A stretch of 15,158 bases of DNA from an uncultured Bacilli bacterium (GTDB lineage Bacteria; Bacillota_I; Bacilli_A; RF39; UBA660), in the NCBI GenBank assembly GCA_910583685.1, contig CAJTXY010000031.1:1-15158 (forward strand). Reading direction: 5' to 3'. The translations under genes were made by a program, and so were the position numbers. Below, piece after piece: positions 1 through 7,275 of this stretch. The notes beneath the pieces were generated by a model, which did not search any database, had not been told where the DNA came from, and saw only the letters and a program-made list of their open reading frames with translations. The stretch's first letter is position 1; every line of letters starts with the position of its first letter.

Positions 1-1574
1 GAGAGCCAGATATGGATGGAGCCTGTACGAATACAACAGGGGAGTCAACACAAATTGGAACAAGTAAGTTTAATCAATATGATGATTCACCTGCCGATGT
101 AGGGTATATGTATGGAAATCGAGTTGATTATGCAAAGCAAGCTCAAGCAATACCAAGTTGGTATGGACATATCGGAAGAAGTAGCTATTCTCACACTATA
201 TTAGAACGTTCATATATGTATACAGGAAGAACTTACTATTATGGAGATAGCATAGAGTGGGATGGAAGTCAGTATATCTTAAAGAATAGTGATGGAAGTG
301 AAGTAGTACAAACTGAGTGGGGAAGTGGAACTTATGCAAGTTTAAAAGGGAAATATCGTTGCTCTAGTGGAACCAGTACTAGTTGTACTAGTGTTTATTA
401 TATAGCAGAGACTTCTTGGAATTATATATATTACAAAAGTTTAAATAATAATCAAACATTAGCTGATGTGAATAAAGTATGGAACTATGGAAGTGAGGTT
501 GTATATGAGAATGGAGTATATACAATCCAAAATCCAACAAAGGTACAAGAAATAGATTGGTATGCAAAATATAATTCATTAAAAGGAAATTATATATACT
601 CAGATAAAAGGGGAAGTTCTAGTAATATTTGGTATATTGATTCATCTAGTAGCACTGAAATGCGTTATGTTTTAATGGGAAATGGGGAGACCTATGATAG
701 TTTATATGAAGAAGGATTAAATAAGAAATGGATTTATGGAAATGATGTTATTTGGGATGGAAGTAAATATACTTTAATTGATACCTATGAGAGTAGTCCA
801 TTAAATTGGAAGAATGATTATAAAACGATTGCTACGAAATATCATTATAGTTGTTTTAGTACAGAAAATAGTTGTAGTGAAGTAGGGTATATTCATGACT
901 TTAGTAGTGAGTCGCCGATCTATCATTTAAAATTCAAAAATGGAAAAAAGTTAGAAGATGCAAAGAATGAGATGTTTGTAAATACTAATGACTCAGCAGT
1001 AAAACAAACAATAGATAATTGGTATCAAGTTCATATGTTAGAATATACTGACAAGTTGGAAGATACTATCTGGTGTAATGATAGAAGTATTGATCGAGGA
1101 CCATTAAAGAGTAAAGATGAGGATTCCTCTATTACAAGTAGTAATAGAACAGATTATACTTTCTTTGGAGCAGCTGGAAGAAATGTAAGAACATATAATC
1201 CAAGTGTAGAATGTGAAAATGAAGGTGATCGTTTCACGGTAAGTGATACAGTAGGAAATGGAAAGTTAACCTATCCAGTAGCATTATTAACAGCGGATGA
1301 GTTAACGATGGCAGGGCACGGACGGAATGACTTTAGCAGTTCAGGTTATTTATATACCAAAGAGTATAACTGGTCTTTGTCGCCTGATGATTTCGACTAC
1401 AATGGTGCAGGGAGCTTCTTTCTGAAGTCAGGTGGTACCTTGGGCAACGACTCTCCCTCTAACGCACGGGGTGTGCGTCCTGTAGTTTCCTTAGCACCTG
1501 GAACGATTATCAAAAGTGGAGATGGTACTATGACTGATCCTTATGTAGTAGATATGAGCGAGAATGAATCTTAG
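1..1574 (+). CDS. Repeat-containing surface protein with putative DGR-variable C-terminal domain (5' end outside window)
   Basis: The reading frame is open from base 3, so the first ATG (base 12) is probably internal and the N-terminus is missing. Counting from that Met there are 520 residues. Residues 75-322 are three tandem repeats of about 83 residues, each opening with a YG-x-x-(I/V)-x-(W/Y) stretch and containing a conserved Trp and a Y-I pair. Residues about 330-515 form a distinct C-terminal domain with TYPVALLTADE (420-430), WSLSP (454-458) and GVRPVVSL (487-494), then an SGDG...DPYVV tail. I recognise this architecture from gut Bacillota surface or prepilin-like proteins, where the terminal domain resembles a C-type-lectin/formylglycine-enzyme fold. 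It is rich in Tyr, Ser, Asn and Trp with few Cys, as expected of an extracellular binding protein. The base composition of bases 1371-1490 differs sharply from the rest. A role in adhesion or ligand binding is inference, and any signal or prepilin N-terminus cannot be seen. Confidence 0.8.
   Translation, partial: EPDMDGACTNTTGESTQIGTSKFNQYDDSPADVGYMYGNRVDYAKQAQAIPSWYGHIGRSSYSHTILERSYMYTGRTYYYGDSIEWDGSQYILKNSDGSEVVQTEWGSGTYASLKGKYRCSSGTSTSCTSVYYIAETSWNYIYYKSLNNNQTLADVNKVWNYGSEVVYENGVYTIQNPTKVQEIDWYAKYNSLKGNYIYSDKRGSSSNIWYIDSSSSTEMRYVLMGNGETYDSLYEEGLNKKWIYGNDVIWDGSKYTLIDTYESSPLNWKNDYKTIATKYHYSCFSTENSCSEVGYIHDFSSESPIYHLKFKNGKKLEDAKNEMFVNTNDSAVKQTIDNWYQVHMLEYTDKLEDTIWCNDRSIDRGPLKSKDEDSSITSSNRTDYTFFGAAGRNVRTYNPSVECENEGDRFTVSDTVGNGKLTYPVALLTADELTMAGHGRNDFSSSGYLYTKEYNWSLSPDDFDYNGAGSFFLKSGGTLGNDSPSNARGVRPVVSLAPGTIIKSGDGTMTDPYVVDMSENES
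234..977 (+). repeat. Three tandem ~83-residue protein repeats within the surface protein
   Basis: Units are approximately bases 234-482, 483-731 and 732-977. Their openings align without gaps as YGDSIEWDGSQYIL, YGSEVVYENGVYTI and YGNDVIWDGSKYTL. Each is followed by a Trp (residues 103, 183, 266), a Y-x-x-(L/I)-x-x-x-Y segment (108, 187, 270) and a (Y/W/G)YI pair. The repeats are clearly diverged at DNA level, so this is an old domain duplication rather than a recent expansion. They probably form a stalk presenting the C-terminal domain (inference). Confidence 0.75.
1368..1490 (+). other. Candidate DGR variable region (VR)
   Basis: By hand count bases 1371-1490 are about 53% G+C and only about 16% A, against about 33% G+C in the same gene near 1081-1140. 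The stretch lies immediately upstream of the invariant GVRPVVSL codons, where variable repeats sit in DGR target proteins. Many codons end in C or T (GAT GAT TTC GAC TAC AAT GGT, then AGC TTC TTT, GGC AAC GAC TCT CCC TCT AAC). That is what adenine-specific mutagenesis of AAC/AAT template codons would give. No template repeat or reverse transcriptase gene is in the window, so this is an inference from composition, codon pattern and position. Confidence 0.55.
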
Positions 1575-1604
1575 TAAGTGTTTTTCATTAAATGCAAATT
1601 TTAA

Positions 1605-1630
1605 CCGCACCAGATGGTGCGGCTTTTTGA
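1605..1630 (+). terminator. Rho-independent terminator after the surface protein
   Basis: A perfect 7-bp GC-rich stem CCGCACC/GGTGCGG with loop AGAT (1605-1622) is followed by CTTTTTGA. It lies 30 bases after the stop codon. A GC-rich hairpin just downstream of a variable region is also a known DGR element in Bordetella phage, but the T-tract makes termination the simpler reading. Confidence 0.85.
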
Positions 1631-1740
1631 TGCAATTAATTAATGAGAAGAAAGTGCCAATTGATATTTTATTTGAACAAGGACATTCTATCGGAAGGAC
1701 AGCAAAAATATTTGACTATAAATATATTTGTTTTTCTTGA
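1630..1740 (+). pseudogene. Possible transposase/HTH remnant (36 codons)
   Basis: A 36-codon open frame from an ATG in the T-tract of the preceding terminator ends at TGA. Its residues 15-30 (FEQGHSIGRTAKIFDY) resemble the first helix-turn-helix of IS30- or IS3-type transposases, which typically contain GHS-(I/L)-x-x-(I/V)-A. There is no convincing ribosome site and nothing downstream continues the domain. If real it is a decayed fragment; chance resemblance is quite possible. The remainder of the gene-free stretch 1575-1843 holds the terminator and the rnhB promoter. Confidence 0.2.
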
Positions 1741-1797
1741 TAATAAGAATAAAGTTCAGGCTATGCTAGTTAAAGTTTCTTTTTGTTATCTTTAAAT

Positions 1798-1826
1798 TTG
1801 ACTTTCTTCCTTTCTTTCGTTATTCT
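1798..1826 (+). promoter_or_regulatory. Sigma-A-type promoter for rnhB
   Basis: TTGACT (1798-1803) and TATTCT (1821-1826) are separated by 17 bases. The predicted start near 1833 is right at the AGGTGA ribosome site, which would give a leader of about 11 bases. Confidence 0.6.
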
Positions 1827-1843
1827 TAGAATAGGTGATGAGA

Positions 1844-2464
1844 ATGGACAATTATATGTATGAACGTGAGCTTAGAGAAAAAGGTGTTACTTTGATAGCT
1901 GGTGTCGATGAAGTAGGACGCGGTCCCCTTGTTGGGCCTGTAGTTGCTGCTTGTGTTATACTACCAGAAAAATTTTCTTTAGAAGGACTTACTGATTCTA
2001 AAAAGTTGAGTGAGAAAAAACGAGAAGAGTTTTATGATAAAATTAAAGAACAAGCATTGGGAATTGGTGTTGGAATTATTTCAGAAAAACGCATTGATGA
2101 GATCAATATTTATCAGGCTACAAAAGAAGCGATGATGGAGGCCATTCGTTCCTGTCCTATAGTGCCAGAGCATATTTTAATTGATGCAATGCCACTTGAG
2201 ATAGATATTCCTACCACTTCTATTATCAAAGGAGATTTAAAAAGTATTACGATATCTGCTGCTTCTGTAATTGCTAAAGTGACTCGTGATCGAATGATGA
2301 TGGAGCTTGATCAAAAATATCCTATGTATGACTTTATTCATAATAAAGGTTATCCTACAAAAAAGCATTTAGATGCCATAGAAAAGTATGGGATTATAGC
2401 AGAACATAGGAAAAGTTATGGCCCTGTAGGTAAATGGTTACAAGAGAGGGAGACCTCGTTATGA
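1844..2464 (+). CDS. rnhB: Ribonuclease HII
   Basis: Cytoplasmic endonuclease that cuts the RNA strand of RNA-DNA hybrids and nicks 5' of single ribonucleotides in DNA, starting ribonucleotide excision repair. The 206-residue product has the family signature GVDEVGRGPLVGP with catalytic Asp22 and Glu23, TDSKKLS (50-56), a third acidic residue Asp114 in ILIDAMPL, and the KGD segment at 130-131 followed by SAASVIAKVTRD (138-149) and HRKSYGPV near the end. Length is usual for the family. I chose ATG 1844 because AGGTGA (1833-1838) lies five bases upstream, the same geometry as other genes here; GTG 1835 and ATG 1838 overlap that site. The TGA stop overlaps the next start (ATGA), indicating translational coupling. 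Identification is secure. Confidence 0.97.
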   Translation: MDNYMYERELREKGVTLIAGVDEVGRGPLVGPVVAACVILPEKFSLEGLTDSKKLSEKKREEFYDKIKEQALGIGVGIISEKRIDEINIYQATKEAMMEAIRSCPIVPEHILIDAMPLEIDIPTTSIIKGDLKSITISAASVIAKVTRDRMMMELDQKYPMYDFIHNKGYPTKKHLDAIEKYGIIAEHRKSYGPVGKWLQERETSL

Positions 2465-3084
2465 TATTTTATAAGAATTATTTAGAAAAGGCGAGGAAGC
2501 TTAATATATCTAGTGATTTTTTATCTCGTCTTTATACCCTTTCTAATAAAGAAGGGTTGGACTTGATTAAAAGTAGTAATAATGAACGGGAAGTTTACAT
2601 TAATGTTCAAGGAGCCCTGTATAATTCCCATCATCCGCATTTTTTTGATTTTAGCTATTTGTTGGGACTGGAATTTGGTGTTTTCAATGTATATCGCTTT
2701 GAATCCCTCTCCCTTGATATTAAAAGGAAGTTTTCATCTATGAGTTATATGAAAACATTAAATAGAGAAAATACATATTATTTATTTCAAAATCATATGC
2801 AAGCGATGGCTACTTATTTGTCAGAAAAATATCTTTATCCTACCACTATTATTTATAAGACGATGGAAGAGATGTTTTATGTAAATGAACGGAATCCTTA
2901 TTTTTCTGATGATATTGCTATTGATATTGGGAAAATGATTACTTCTTACTATTTATATACTAATGATAAAGAAAAAAATAATTCTTTAGGAAAGAAAGAG
3001 CTGGATTTGTTTTTTCAAAGTGGGGAAGCCCTTTTGTACTTTGAGGCGGAAAATCATATAACAAATTTTAAAAAAAAGAGTTAA
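2461..3084 (+). CDS. Unknown soluble protein coupled to rnhB
   Basis: A 207-residue protein I do not recognise. It begins at an ATG sharing four bases with the rnhB stop, so it is almost certainly co-translated with rnhB; a purine-rich GAGGGAGA lies 8-15 bases upstream. No signal peptide, convincing membrane helix or nucleotide-binding motif is visible. The sequence is rich in Tyr, Phe, Asn and Lys, with HHPHFFDF near residue 60 and a Lys-rich end. In many Bacillota the gene between rnhB and topA is dprA, but this protein is too short and lacks the Rossmann-type glycine motif of DprA. It looks lineage-specific, and no function is proposed. Confidence 0.85.
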   Translation: MIFYKNYLEKARKLNISSDFLSRLYTLSNKEGLDLIKSSNNEREVYINVQGALYNSHHPHFFDFSYLLGLEFGVFNVYRFESLSLDIKRKFSSMSYMKTLNRENTYYLFQNHMQAMATYLSEKYLYPTTIIYKTMEEMFYVNERNPYFSDDIAIDIGKMITSYYLYTNDKEKNNSLGKKELDLFFQSGEALLYFEAENHITNFKKKS

Positions 3085-3120
3085 TTTTACAATATATTTA
3101 CTATAATAGATATAGATTGT

Positions 3121-3149
3121 TTGACAGAATCATAAAATGACGTTATAAA
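3121..3149 (+). promoter_or_regulatory. Strong sigma-A-type promoter for topA
   Basis: A consensus -35 TTGACA (3121-3126) lies 17 bases before TATAAA (3144-3149). The expected start near 3156 falls on the topA ribosome site AAGGAAGGG, giving a leader of about 17 bases. Confidence 0.8.
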
Positions 3150-3172
3150 TATACAAGGAAGGGAAGAAGCAT

Positions 3173-5197
3173 ATGAAAAAGAATTTAGTGATTGTGGAGA
3201 GTCCTAGTAAAAGTAAAACGATAGAAAAATATTTAGGAAGTGACTATAAGGTTGTTTCTAGTAAAGGTCATATAAGAGATTTGGCTACTAGTGGAAAATA
3301 TGGATTAGGGGTAGATGTTGAGAATGATTTTGAACCTAATTATATTCCCATTACTAGACAGAAGAAATTAATTAGTGAACTTAAAAAAGATGTGAAAGAA
3401 AGCGATATGATATATCTTGCAAGCGACCCTGACCGAGAGGGAGAGGCAATTGCTTGGCATTTAAAAGATACTCTTGGTATTGGTGATGATCAGTATAGGC
3501 GTGTTTTGTTTAATGAAATTACTCACGATAAAGTATTAGATGCGATTTCTCATCCAACAGTAATTGATCAAAACTTGGTTCATAGTCAGGAGACTAGACG
3601 AATATTAGATCGTATTATTGGATTTAGACTTAGTAAGCTTTTACAGAGTAAAATTGGGGCTAAAAGTGCAGGACGTGTGCAAAGTGTTGCTTTAAAGTTA
3701 ATTGTGGATCGTGAAAGAGAAATTATGGCTTTTGTTCCAGAAGAGTATTGGACGATTACGGCACACTTTGATTCTTTTGATGCCAGTCTTTATAAGTATA
3801 GAGGGGAAGATATTGAATTAAAATGTGAAGCGGATGCTGATCAGGTTTTATCGGCAGTAGGATCATCTTTCTTAGTTTCAAGTATTGAGAAAAAAGCAAA
3901 AAATAAAAACAGTAAGTTTCCTTTTATTACTTCTACTTTACAACAGGAGGCATCTACCAAGTTGGGGTTTCCTGCTAAAAAGACAATGAGTATAGCTCAA
4001 AGATTGTATGAGGGAGTAGATTTAGGGGATGAGACTGTTGGTCTTATTACGTATATGAGAACGGATTCTATTCGATTAAGTGATGAGTTTGTTGGACCGA
4101 CACTGCAATATATTAAAGATACTTATGGAGAAAAGTACTTAGGTTTTGTTAAGAAAAGTAAAAAAGTAGAAAATGTTCAAGATGCTCATGAGGCTATTCG
4201 TCCTACTAGTATTTTAAGAAGGCCAGAAGCTGTGAAGCAGTATTTGAAGGATGATGAGTTTAAACTATATAGTTTGATTTATAAAAGGACACTTGCATCT
4301 TTAATGGCACCTGCTAAAGTAGATCAGACAACGGTTATTCTTATAAATTCAGATTATTCTTTTAAGACGACAGGTCAAATACTTATTTTTGATGGTTACC
4401 TGAAGGTGTATGCGGACTATGAAAGTAGTGAAGATAAGATTTTACCAGAGTTTACTAAGGGAGAAGAAAAAGTAAGTAATGATATCGAAAAAGAGCAGCA
4501 TTTTACAAAACCTCCTGCTAGATATACAGAGCCTAAGCTAATTAAAGAGATGGAAGAGCTTGGGATTGGGCGACCTTCTACTTATGCTCAGACAATGGAG
4601 ACGATTAAAGAACGTGGTTATGTTATTTTAGAAGAGAAAAAGTTTAAGCCTACAGAGATTGGGATTGAAACTACCGATAAATTACAGGAGTTTTTCTCTG
4701 ATCTTATTAATGTAGAATATACTAGAAAGATGGAAGAAGATTTAGATGAGATTGCCGATGGAAAGCTTGTTTGGAATGAAATCTTGAAGAACTTTTATCA
4801 ACTTTTTGAACCACGGGTGAAAGATGCATTTTCTGATATGGAGAAGAAGGCACCTGTAGAAGTGGGGGAAAATTGTCCAGAGTGTGGAAGTGCCTTGGTT
4901 ATTCGAAAAGGACGATATGGAGAATTTGTTGCTTGTAGTAATTACCCAGAATGTAAATATATTAAAAAGGAAGAAAAAGAGGAAAAGATTATTATGGATT
5001 GTCCTCTTTGTGATGGTAAAATTGTAGAACGGAAGACTAGACGGGGAAAAGTTTTCTATGGATGTAATCATTTTCCAAAGTGTAAATTTGCTTCTTGGGA
5101 TTTGCCAGTAGAGGGAAAGTGTCCAGAGTGTTCAGAGTATTTAGTTTCTAAAGATGGAAAAGTTAAATGTAGTAAATGTGAATACGTGAAGGAATAG
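3173..5197 (+). CDS. topA: DNA topoisomerase I (type IA)
   Basis: Relaxes negatively supercoiled DNA by cutting and passing single strands through a covalent tyrosine intermediate. The 674-residue protein starts with the Toprim domain (LVIVESPSKSKTIEKYL with Glu9; Mg-binding SDPDREGEA with Asp85, Asp87, Glu89). The active-site segment VGLITYMRTDS carries catalytic Tyr294 and Arg296. Three C-terminal four-cysteine zinc ribbons follow: Cys568/571/588/594, Cys610/613/631/637 and a shorter Cys650/653/666/669. Length and finger number fit Bacillota TopA. The start has a strong AGGAAGGGA site about 9 bases upstream. It has its own promoter, and its stop codon lies in the loop of its terminator. The third finger is compact and lacks the spacing of the first two. 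Identification is secure. Confidence 0.98.
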   Translation: MKKNLVIVESPSKSKTIEKYLGSDYKVVSSKGHIRDLATSGKYGLGVDVENDFEPNYIPITRQKKLISELKKDVKESDMIYLASDPDREGEAIAWHLKDTLGIGDDQYRRVLFNEITHDKVLDAISHPTVIDQNLVHSQETRRILDRIIGFRLSKLLQSKIGAKSAGRVQSVALKLIVDREREIMAFVPEEYWTITAHFDSFDASLYKYRGEDIELKCEADADQVLSAVGSSFLVSSIEKKAKNKNSKFPFITSTLQQEASTKLGFPAKKTMSIAQRLYEGVDLGDETVGLITYMRTDSIRLSDEFVGPTLQYIKDTYGEKYLGFVKKSKKVENVQDAHEAIRPTSILRRPEAVKQYLKDDEFKLYSLIYKRTLASLMAPAKVDQTTVILINSDYSFKTTGQILIFDGYLKVYADYESSEDKILPEFTKGEEKVSNDIEKEQHFTKPPARYTEPKLIKEMEELGIGRPSTYAQTMETIKERGYVILEEKKFKPTEIGIETTDKLQEFFSDLINVEYTRKMEEDLDEIADGKLVWNEILKNFYQLFEPRVKDAFSDMEKKAPVEVGENCPECGSALVIRKGRYGEFVACSNYPECKYIKKEEKEEKIIMDCPLCDGKIVERKTRRGKVFYGCNHFPKCKFASWDLPVEGKCPECSEYLVSKDGKVKCSKCEYVKE

Positions 5198-5210
5198 ATC
5201 CTTCTTTTTT
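5188..5210 (+). terminator. Terminator overlapping the topA stop codon
   Basis: GAAGGA (5188-5193) pairs with TCCTTC (5199-5204) around a five-base loop ATAGA, followed by six T. The topA TAG (5195-5197) lies in the loop, so the stem arm encodes the last residues of TopA. Confidence 0.75.
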
Positions 5211-5221
5211 CTTCATAATTG

Positions 5222-5230
5222 TGTTATATT
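5222..5230 (+). promoter_or_regulatory. Extended -10 promoter for the gene at 5248
   Basis: TGTTATATT is a TGn-extended -10 box; the -35 region (TTCTTT, 5202-5207) is poor and overlaps the topA terminator. The predicted start near 5237 coincides with the first base of the AGGTGA ribosome site. Confidence 0.45.
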
Positions 5231-5247
5231 AATCATAGGTGATTTAT

Positions 5248-6327
5248 ATGAGAAGATATCGTTTGTGGGTAGATACATTTAGAAATGTTTCTAATTATGA
5301 GCTGAAGTATTTATCTCTTCCTAAAAATTTACAAGAGACTGTTACAATGAAACGGAAGTATAAACAGTGTGAATGCTTAAAATTTAGAGTAGAAGGAAAA
5401 ATTTGTGATATGTTTAAATTGGCAGAAATTGATTCTTTGCTTGCCGGTTATCAAGATGAAGAGCAATTTTTAGAAGCCCTTAGTAGAGTGACATTCACAC
5501 CAAATTTAAAAAAGCACCATAGTTATCATTTGCTTGCTACTTCTAAGCAACAGAGAAAACTATTACAGCAAGATCTAGTATTTAATAGTCCTCTTTTAAA
5601 ACAATATGCTATTTGGGAGAGAAAGTCTTCTTCTAGGCCTTTAAAAGATTCTAGTCAACTACAAGCATTTATTGTTAAGTTGTTAAGACTTGTTGAAAAT
5701 CCTGAAACAAGAGCATATGTGCTTTCACCTTCTTCTTTGTCTTCTGATATTTCCGTAGAAGATACAAAAAGGCTTAATAAATATATGCCTGCTACCAAGG
5801 GGAGATTAGAAGTAGAAAAAGATATTTGCAACTGGAGTGTCATTTGTCCGAATCCCTTATATCAGGCCTTAGAAAGTTATGCAAAGCATATCGATAGTAA
5901 GGTAAAGAAAGAAAATGATGGGTTGCCTGCTTTTTATGAAGAGGAGAATCTTATAAGTGATCAACAACAGGTGTCACGACTTTTAAGACGAAATTATTAT
6001 ACTTTAAGAGATACTGTTTTGTTTATGCAAACTTATCAAAAAATTCAGGAGAAATTGAGACAGCCTCATACTCCTACTGATTGTCTTGATGGTCAATTAA
6101 TGCTTGATTTTTGTTCGGGTCATCCTGTTTTACAAGAACAATTAGACTACCAAGAAACAGAGGCGGAAAATGCTGATATTTTGGCTCAAATTGCAGAAGA
6201 GAATAAAAAGAAGCGAGAGATATTAAATCGTGATGACTTTTCTTCTGGGGTATTTGATGATTATTCTTTTGAAGAAAGGGAAGTTTATGTTGAAGAATCT
6301 CCAGTAAAGAGGTTTCGAAATGGATAG
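5248..6327 (+). CDS. Unknown 359-residue protein coupled to the Xer recombinase
   Basis: I do not recognise this protein. The start at ATG 5248 is set by AGGTGA five bases upstream; an in-frame GTG at 5239 lies inside that site and is unlikely. The product is soluble and highly charged, with no signal peptide or membrane segment. The N-terminal part has three clustered cysteines (Cys41, Cys43, Cys53) among many Lys and Arg. The C-terminal third (about 280-350) is Glu/Lys/Gln-rich and probably helical, ending in an acidic stretch and a basic KRFRNG tail. Its stop lies eight bases inside the xer gene, so the two are translationally linked. In related genomes this position before xerC often holds trmFO, but there is no FAD-binding glycine motif here. 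A DNA- or RNA-related role is only suggested by the neighbours. Confidence 0.85.
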   Translation: MRRYRLWVDTFRNVSNYELKYLSLPKNLQETVTMKRKYKQCECLKFRVEGKICDMFKLAEIDSLLAGYQDEEQFLEALSRVTFTPNLKKHHSYHLLATSKQQRKLLQQDLVFNSPLLKQYAIWERKSSSRPLKDSSQLQAFIVKLLRLVENPETRAYVLSPSSLSSDISVEDTKRLNKYMPATKGRLEVEKDICNWSVICPNPLYQALESYAKHIDSKVKKENDGLPAFYEEENLISDQQQVSRLLRRNYYTLRDTVLFMQTYQKIQEKLRQPHTPTDCLDGQLMLDFCSGHPVLQEQLDYQETEAENADILAQIAEENKKKREILNRDDFSSGVFDDYSFEEREVYVEESPVKRFRNG

Positions 6328-7213
6328 GTTAGAGGAGTTTTTAGACTATTTAATATATCAGAAAAACTATTCTGATTATACAAGAGAAAACTATGGAAAT
6401 GATTTACGGGAATATTGTTCTTATTTAGAAAAGGAGGGCCTTTCCTATCAGACGATAGAATATAATGATATTCGGTTTTATCTAATGTATTTAAGTGAGG
6501 AAAAGGGAGAGAAGGCCTCCTCTATTAATCGGAAACTTTCCTCTATTCGTAGTTTTTATAAGTACTTATTAAATAAGGGGTATGTTAGTAAGAATGTGTT
6601 TTCTCATATTCAAGGTCCTAAAAAAGAAAAGAGGCTTCCTCGTTATTTTGAGTATTATGAGTTAGAGATGCTTTTTTCGGTACCAAATGATAATACTGCT
6701 TTAGGTCAGAGGGATTTACTTATTTTAGAACTTTTATATGCAACGGGCCTTCGTGTAGGGGAACTCGTTTCGATCAAACTTGCTGATATTCATATTTCTG
6801 ATAGAACTATTTTTATTTTAGGAAAGGGAAATAAGGAGCGAATTGTTTCTTTTGGTGAATATGCACTAGATAGTTTGAAACACTATTTAAAAGATGGTAG
6901 AGAAAAATTGAACAAAAAAAATAGTTCCTATCTTTTATTGAATAATCAAGGGGGGCCTTTGACAGAGCGAGGAGTTCGGTATATTTTAGATAAGATTATA
7001 AAACAGACAACTCTCAATAAGAACATTTCTCCCCATATGTTGCGACATACCTTTGCTACTCATCTTTTGAATGAGGGATGCGATTTATTAAGTGTTCAAA
7101 AACTTTTAGGACACGAAAGTATTTCTTCTACGCAAATTTATACCCACGTGACAACAGATCGTTTAAAAGAGGTTTATTATCATTCTTTTCCAAGGGCAAA
7201 AATAAAAAAATAA
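6320..7213 (+). CDS. xerC: Tyrosine recombinase of the XerC/XerD type
   Basis: Site-specific recombinase expected to resolve chromosome dimers at a dif site together with a partner recombinase or alone. The 297-residue protein has the N-terminal SAM-like core-binding domain (about 1-95) and the catalytic domain (about 105-297). The full active set is visible: Arg145 in ATGLRVGEL, Lys169 or Lys172 in GKGNKER, His239 and Arg242 in HMLRHTFATHLL, His265 in LLGHESISSTQ, and nucleophile Tyr274 in QIYTH. It ends in the FPRA-type tail typical of Xer proteins. It overlaps the upstream unknown gene by eight bases. Its place after topA matches xerC/codV in Bacillota, but sequence alone does not separate XerC from XerD; the XerC/D class is secure. 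An integrase of a mobile element is less likely given the housekeeping context. Confidence 0.9.
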   Translation: MDRLEEFLDYLIYQKNYSDYTRENYGNDLREYCSYLEKEGLSYQTIEYNDIRFYLMYLSEEKGEKASSINRKLSSIRSFYKYLLNKGYVSKNVFSHIQGPKKEKRLPRYFEYYELEMLFSVPNDNTALGQRDLLILELLYATGLRVGELVSIKLADIHISDRTIFILGKGNKERIVSFGEYALDSLKHYLKDGREKLNKKNSSYLLLNNQGGPLTERGVRYILDKIIKQTTLNKNISPHMLRHTFATHLLNEGCDLLSVQKLLGHESISSTQIYTHVTTDRLKEVYYHSFPRAKIKK

Positions 7214-7250
7214 ACACAAGAGCTGCATACAAGGGCTTTTTGTGTTTTTT
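7212..7250. terminator. Bidirectional terminator between xerC and the minus-strand membrane gene
   Basis: AAACACAA (7212-7219) pairs with TTGTGTTT (7240-7247), with further partial pairing of AGC/GCT inside, followed by a T-run on the plus strand. On the minus strand the hairpin is followed by the complement of 7200-7211, also T-rich. It therefore suits both converging genes and overlaps the xerC stop. Confidence 0.7.
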
Positions 7251-7275
7251 AATTATATATTTTAAAGATAATAGT

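Noticed and set aside
388..579. Minus-strand frame of 63 codons inside the repeat protein
   Set aside because: It is antisense to a clearly coding gene with conserved repeats, has no domain features, and is explained by A/T-rich codon complement.
3102..3107. Perfect TATAAT upstream of topA
   Set aside because: No suitable -35 at 16-18 bases; the TTGACA/TATAAA pair at 3121-3149 is better placed.
4742..5071. Minus-strand frame of 109 codons under the topA zinc fingers
   Set aside because: The plus strand encodes three intact Cys4 fingers; the antisense product is low-complexity Phe/Asn-rich and lacks a ribosome site.
6320..7213. Tyrosine recombinase as a phage or island integrase
   Set aside because: Xer-like length and ending, coupling to a neighbouring gene and position after topA fit a housekeeping XerC/D; no att repeats or phage genes are seen.
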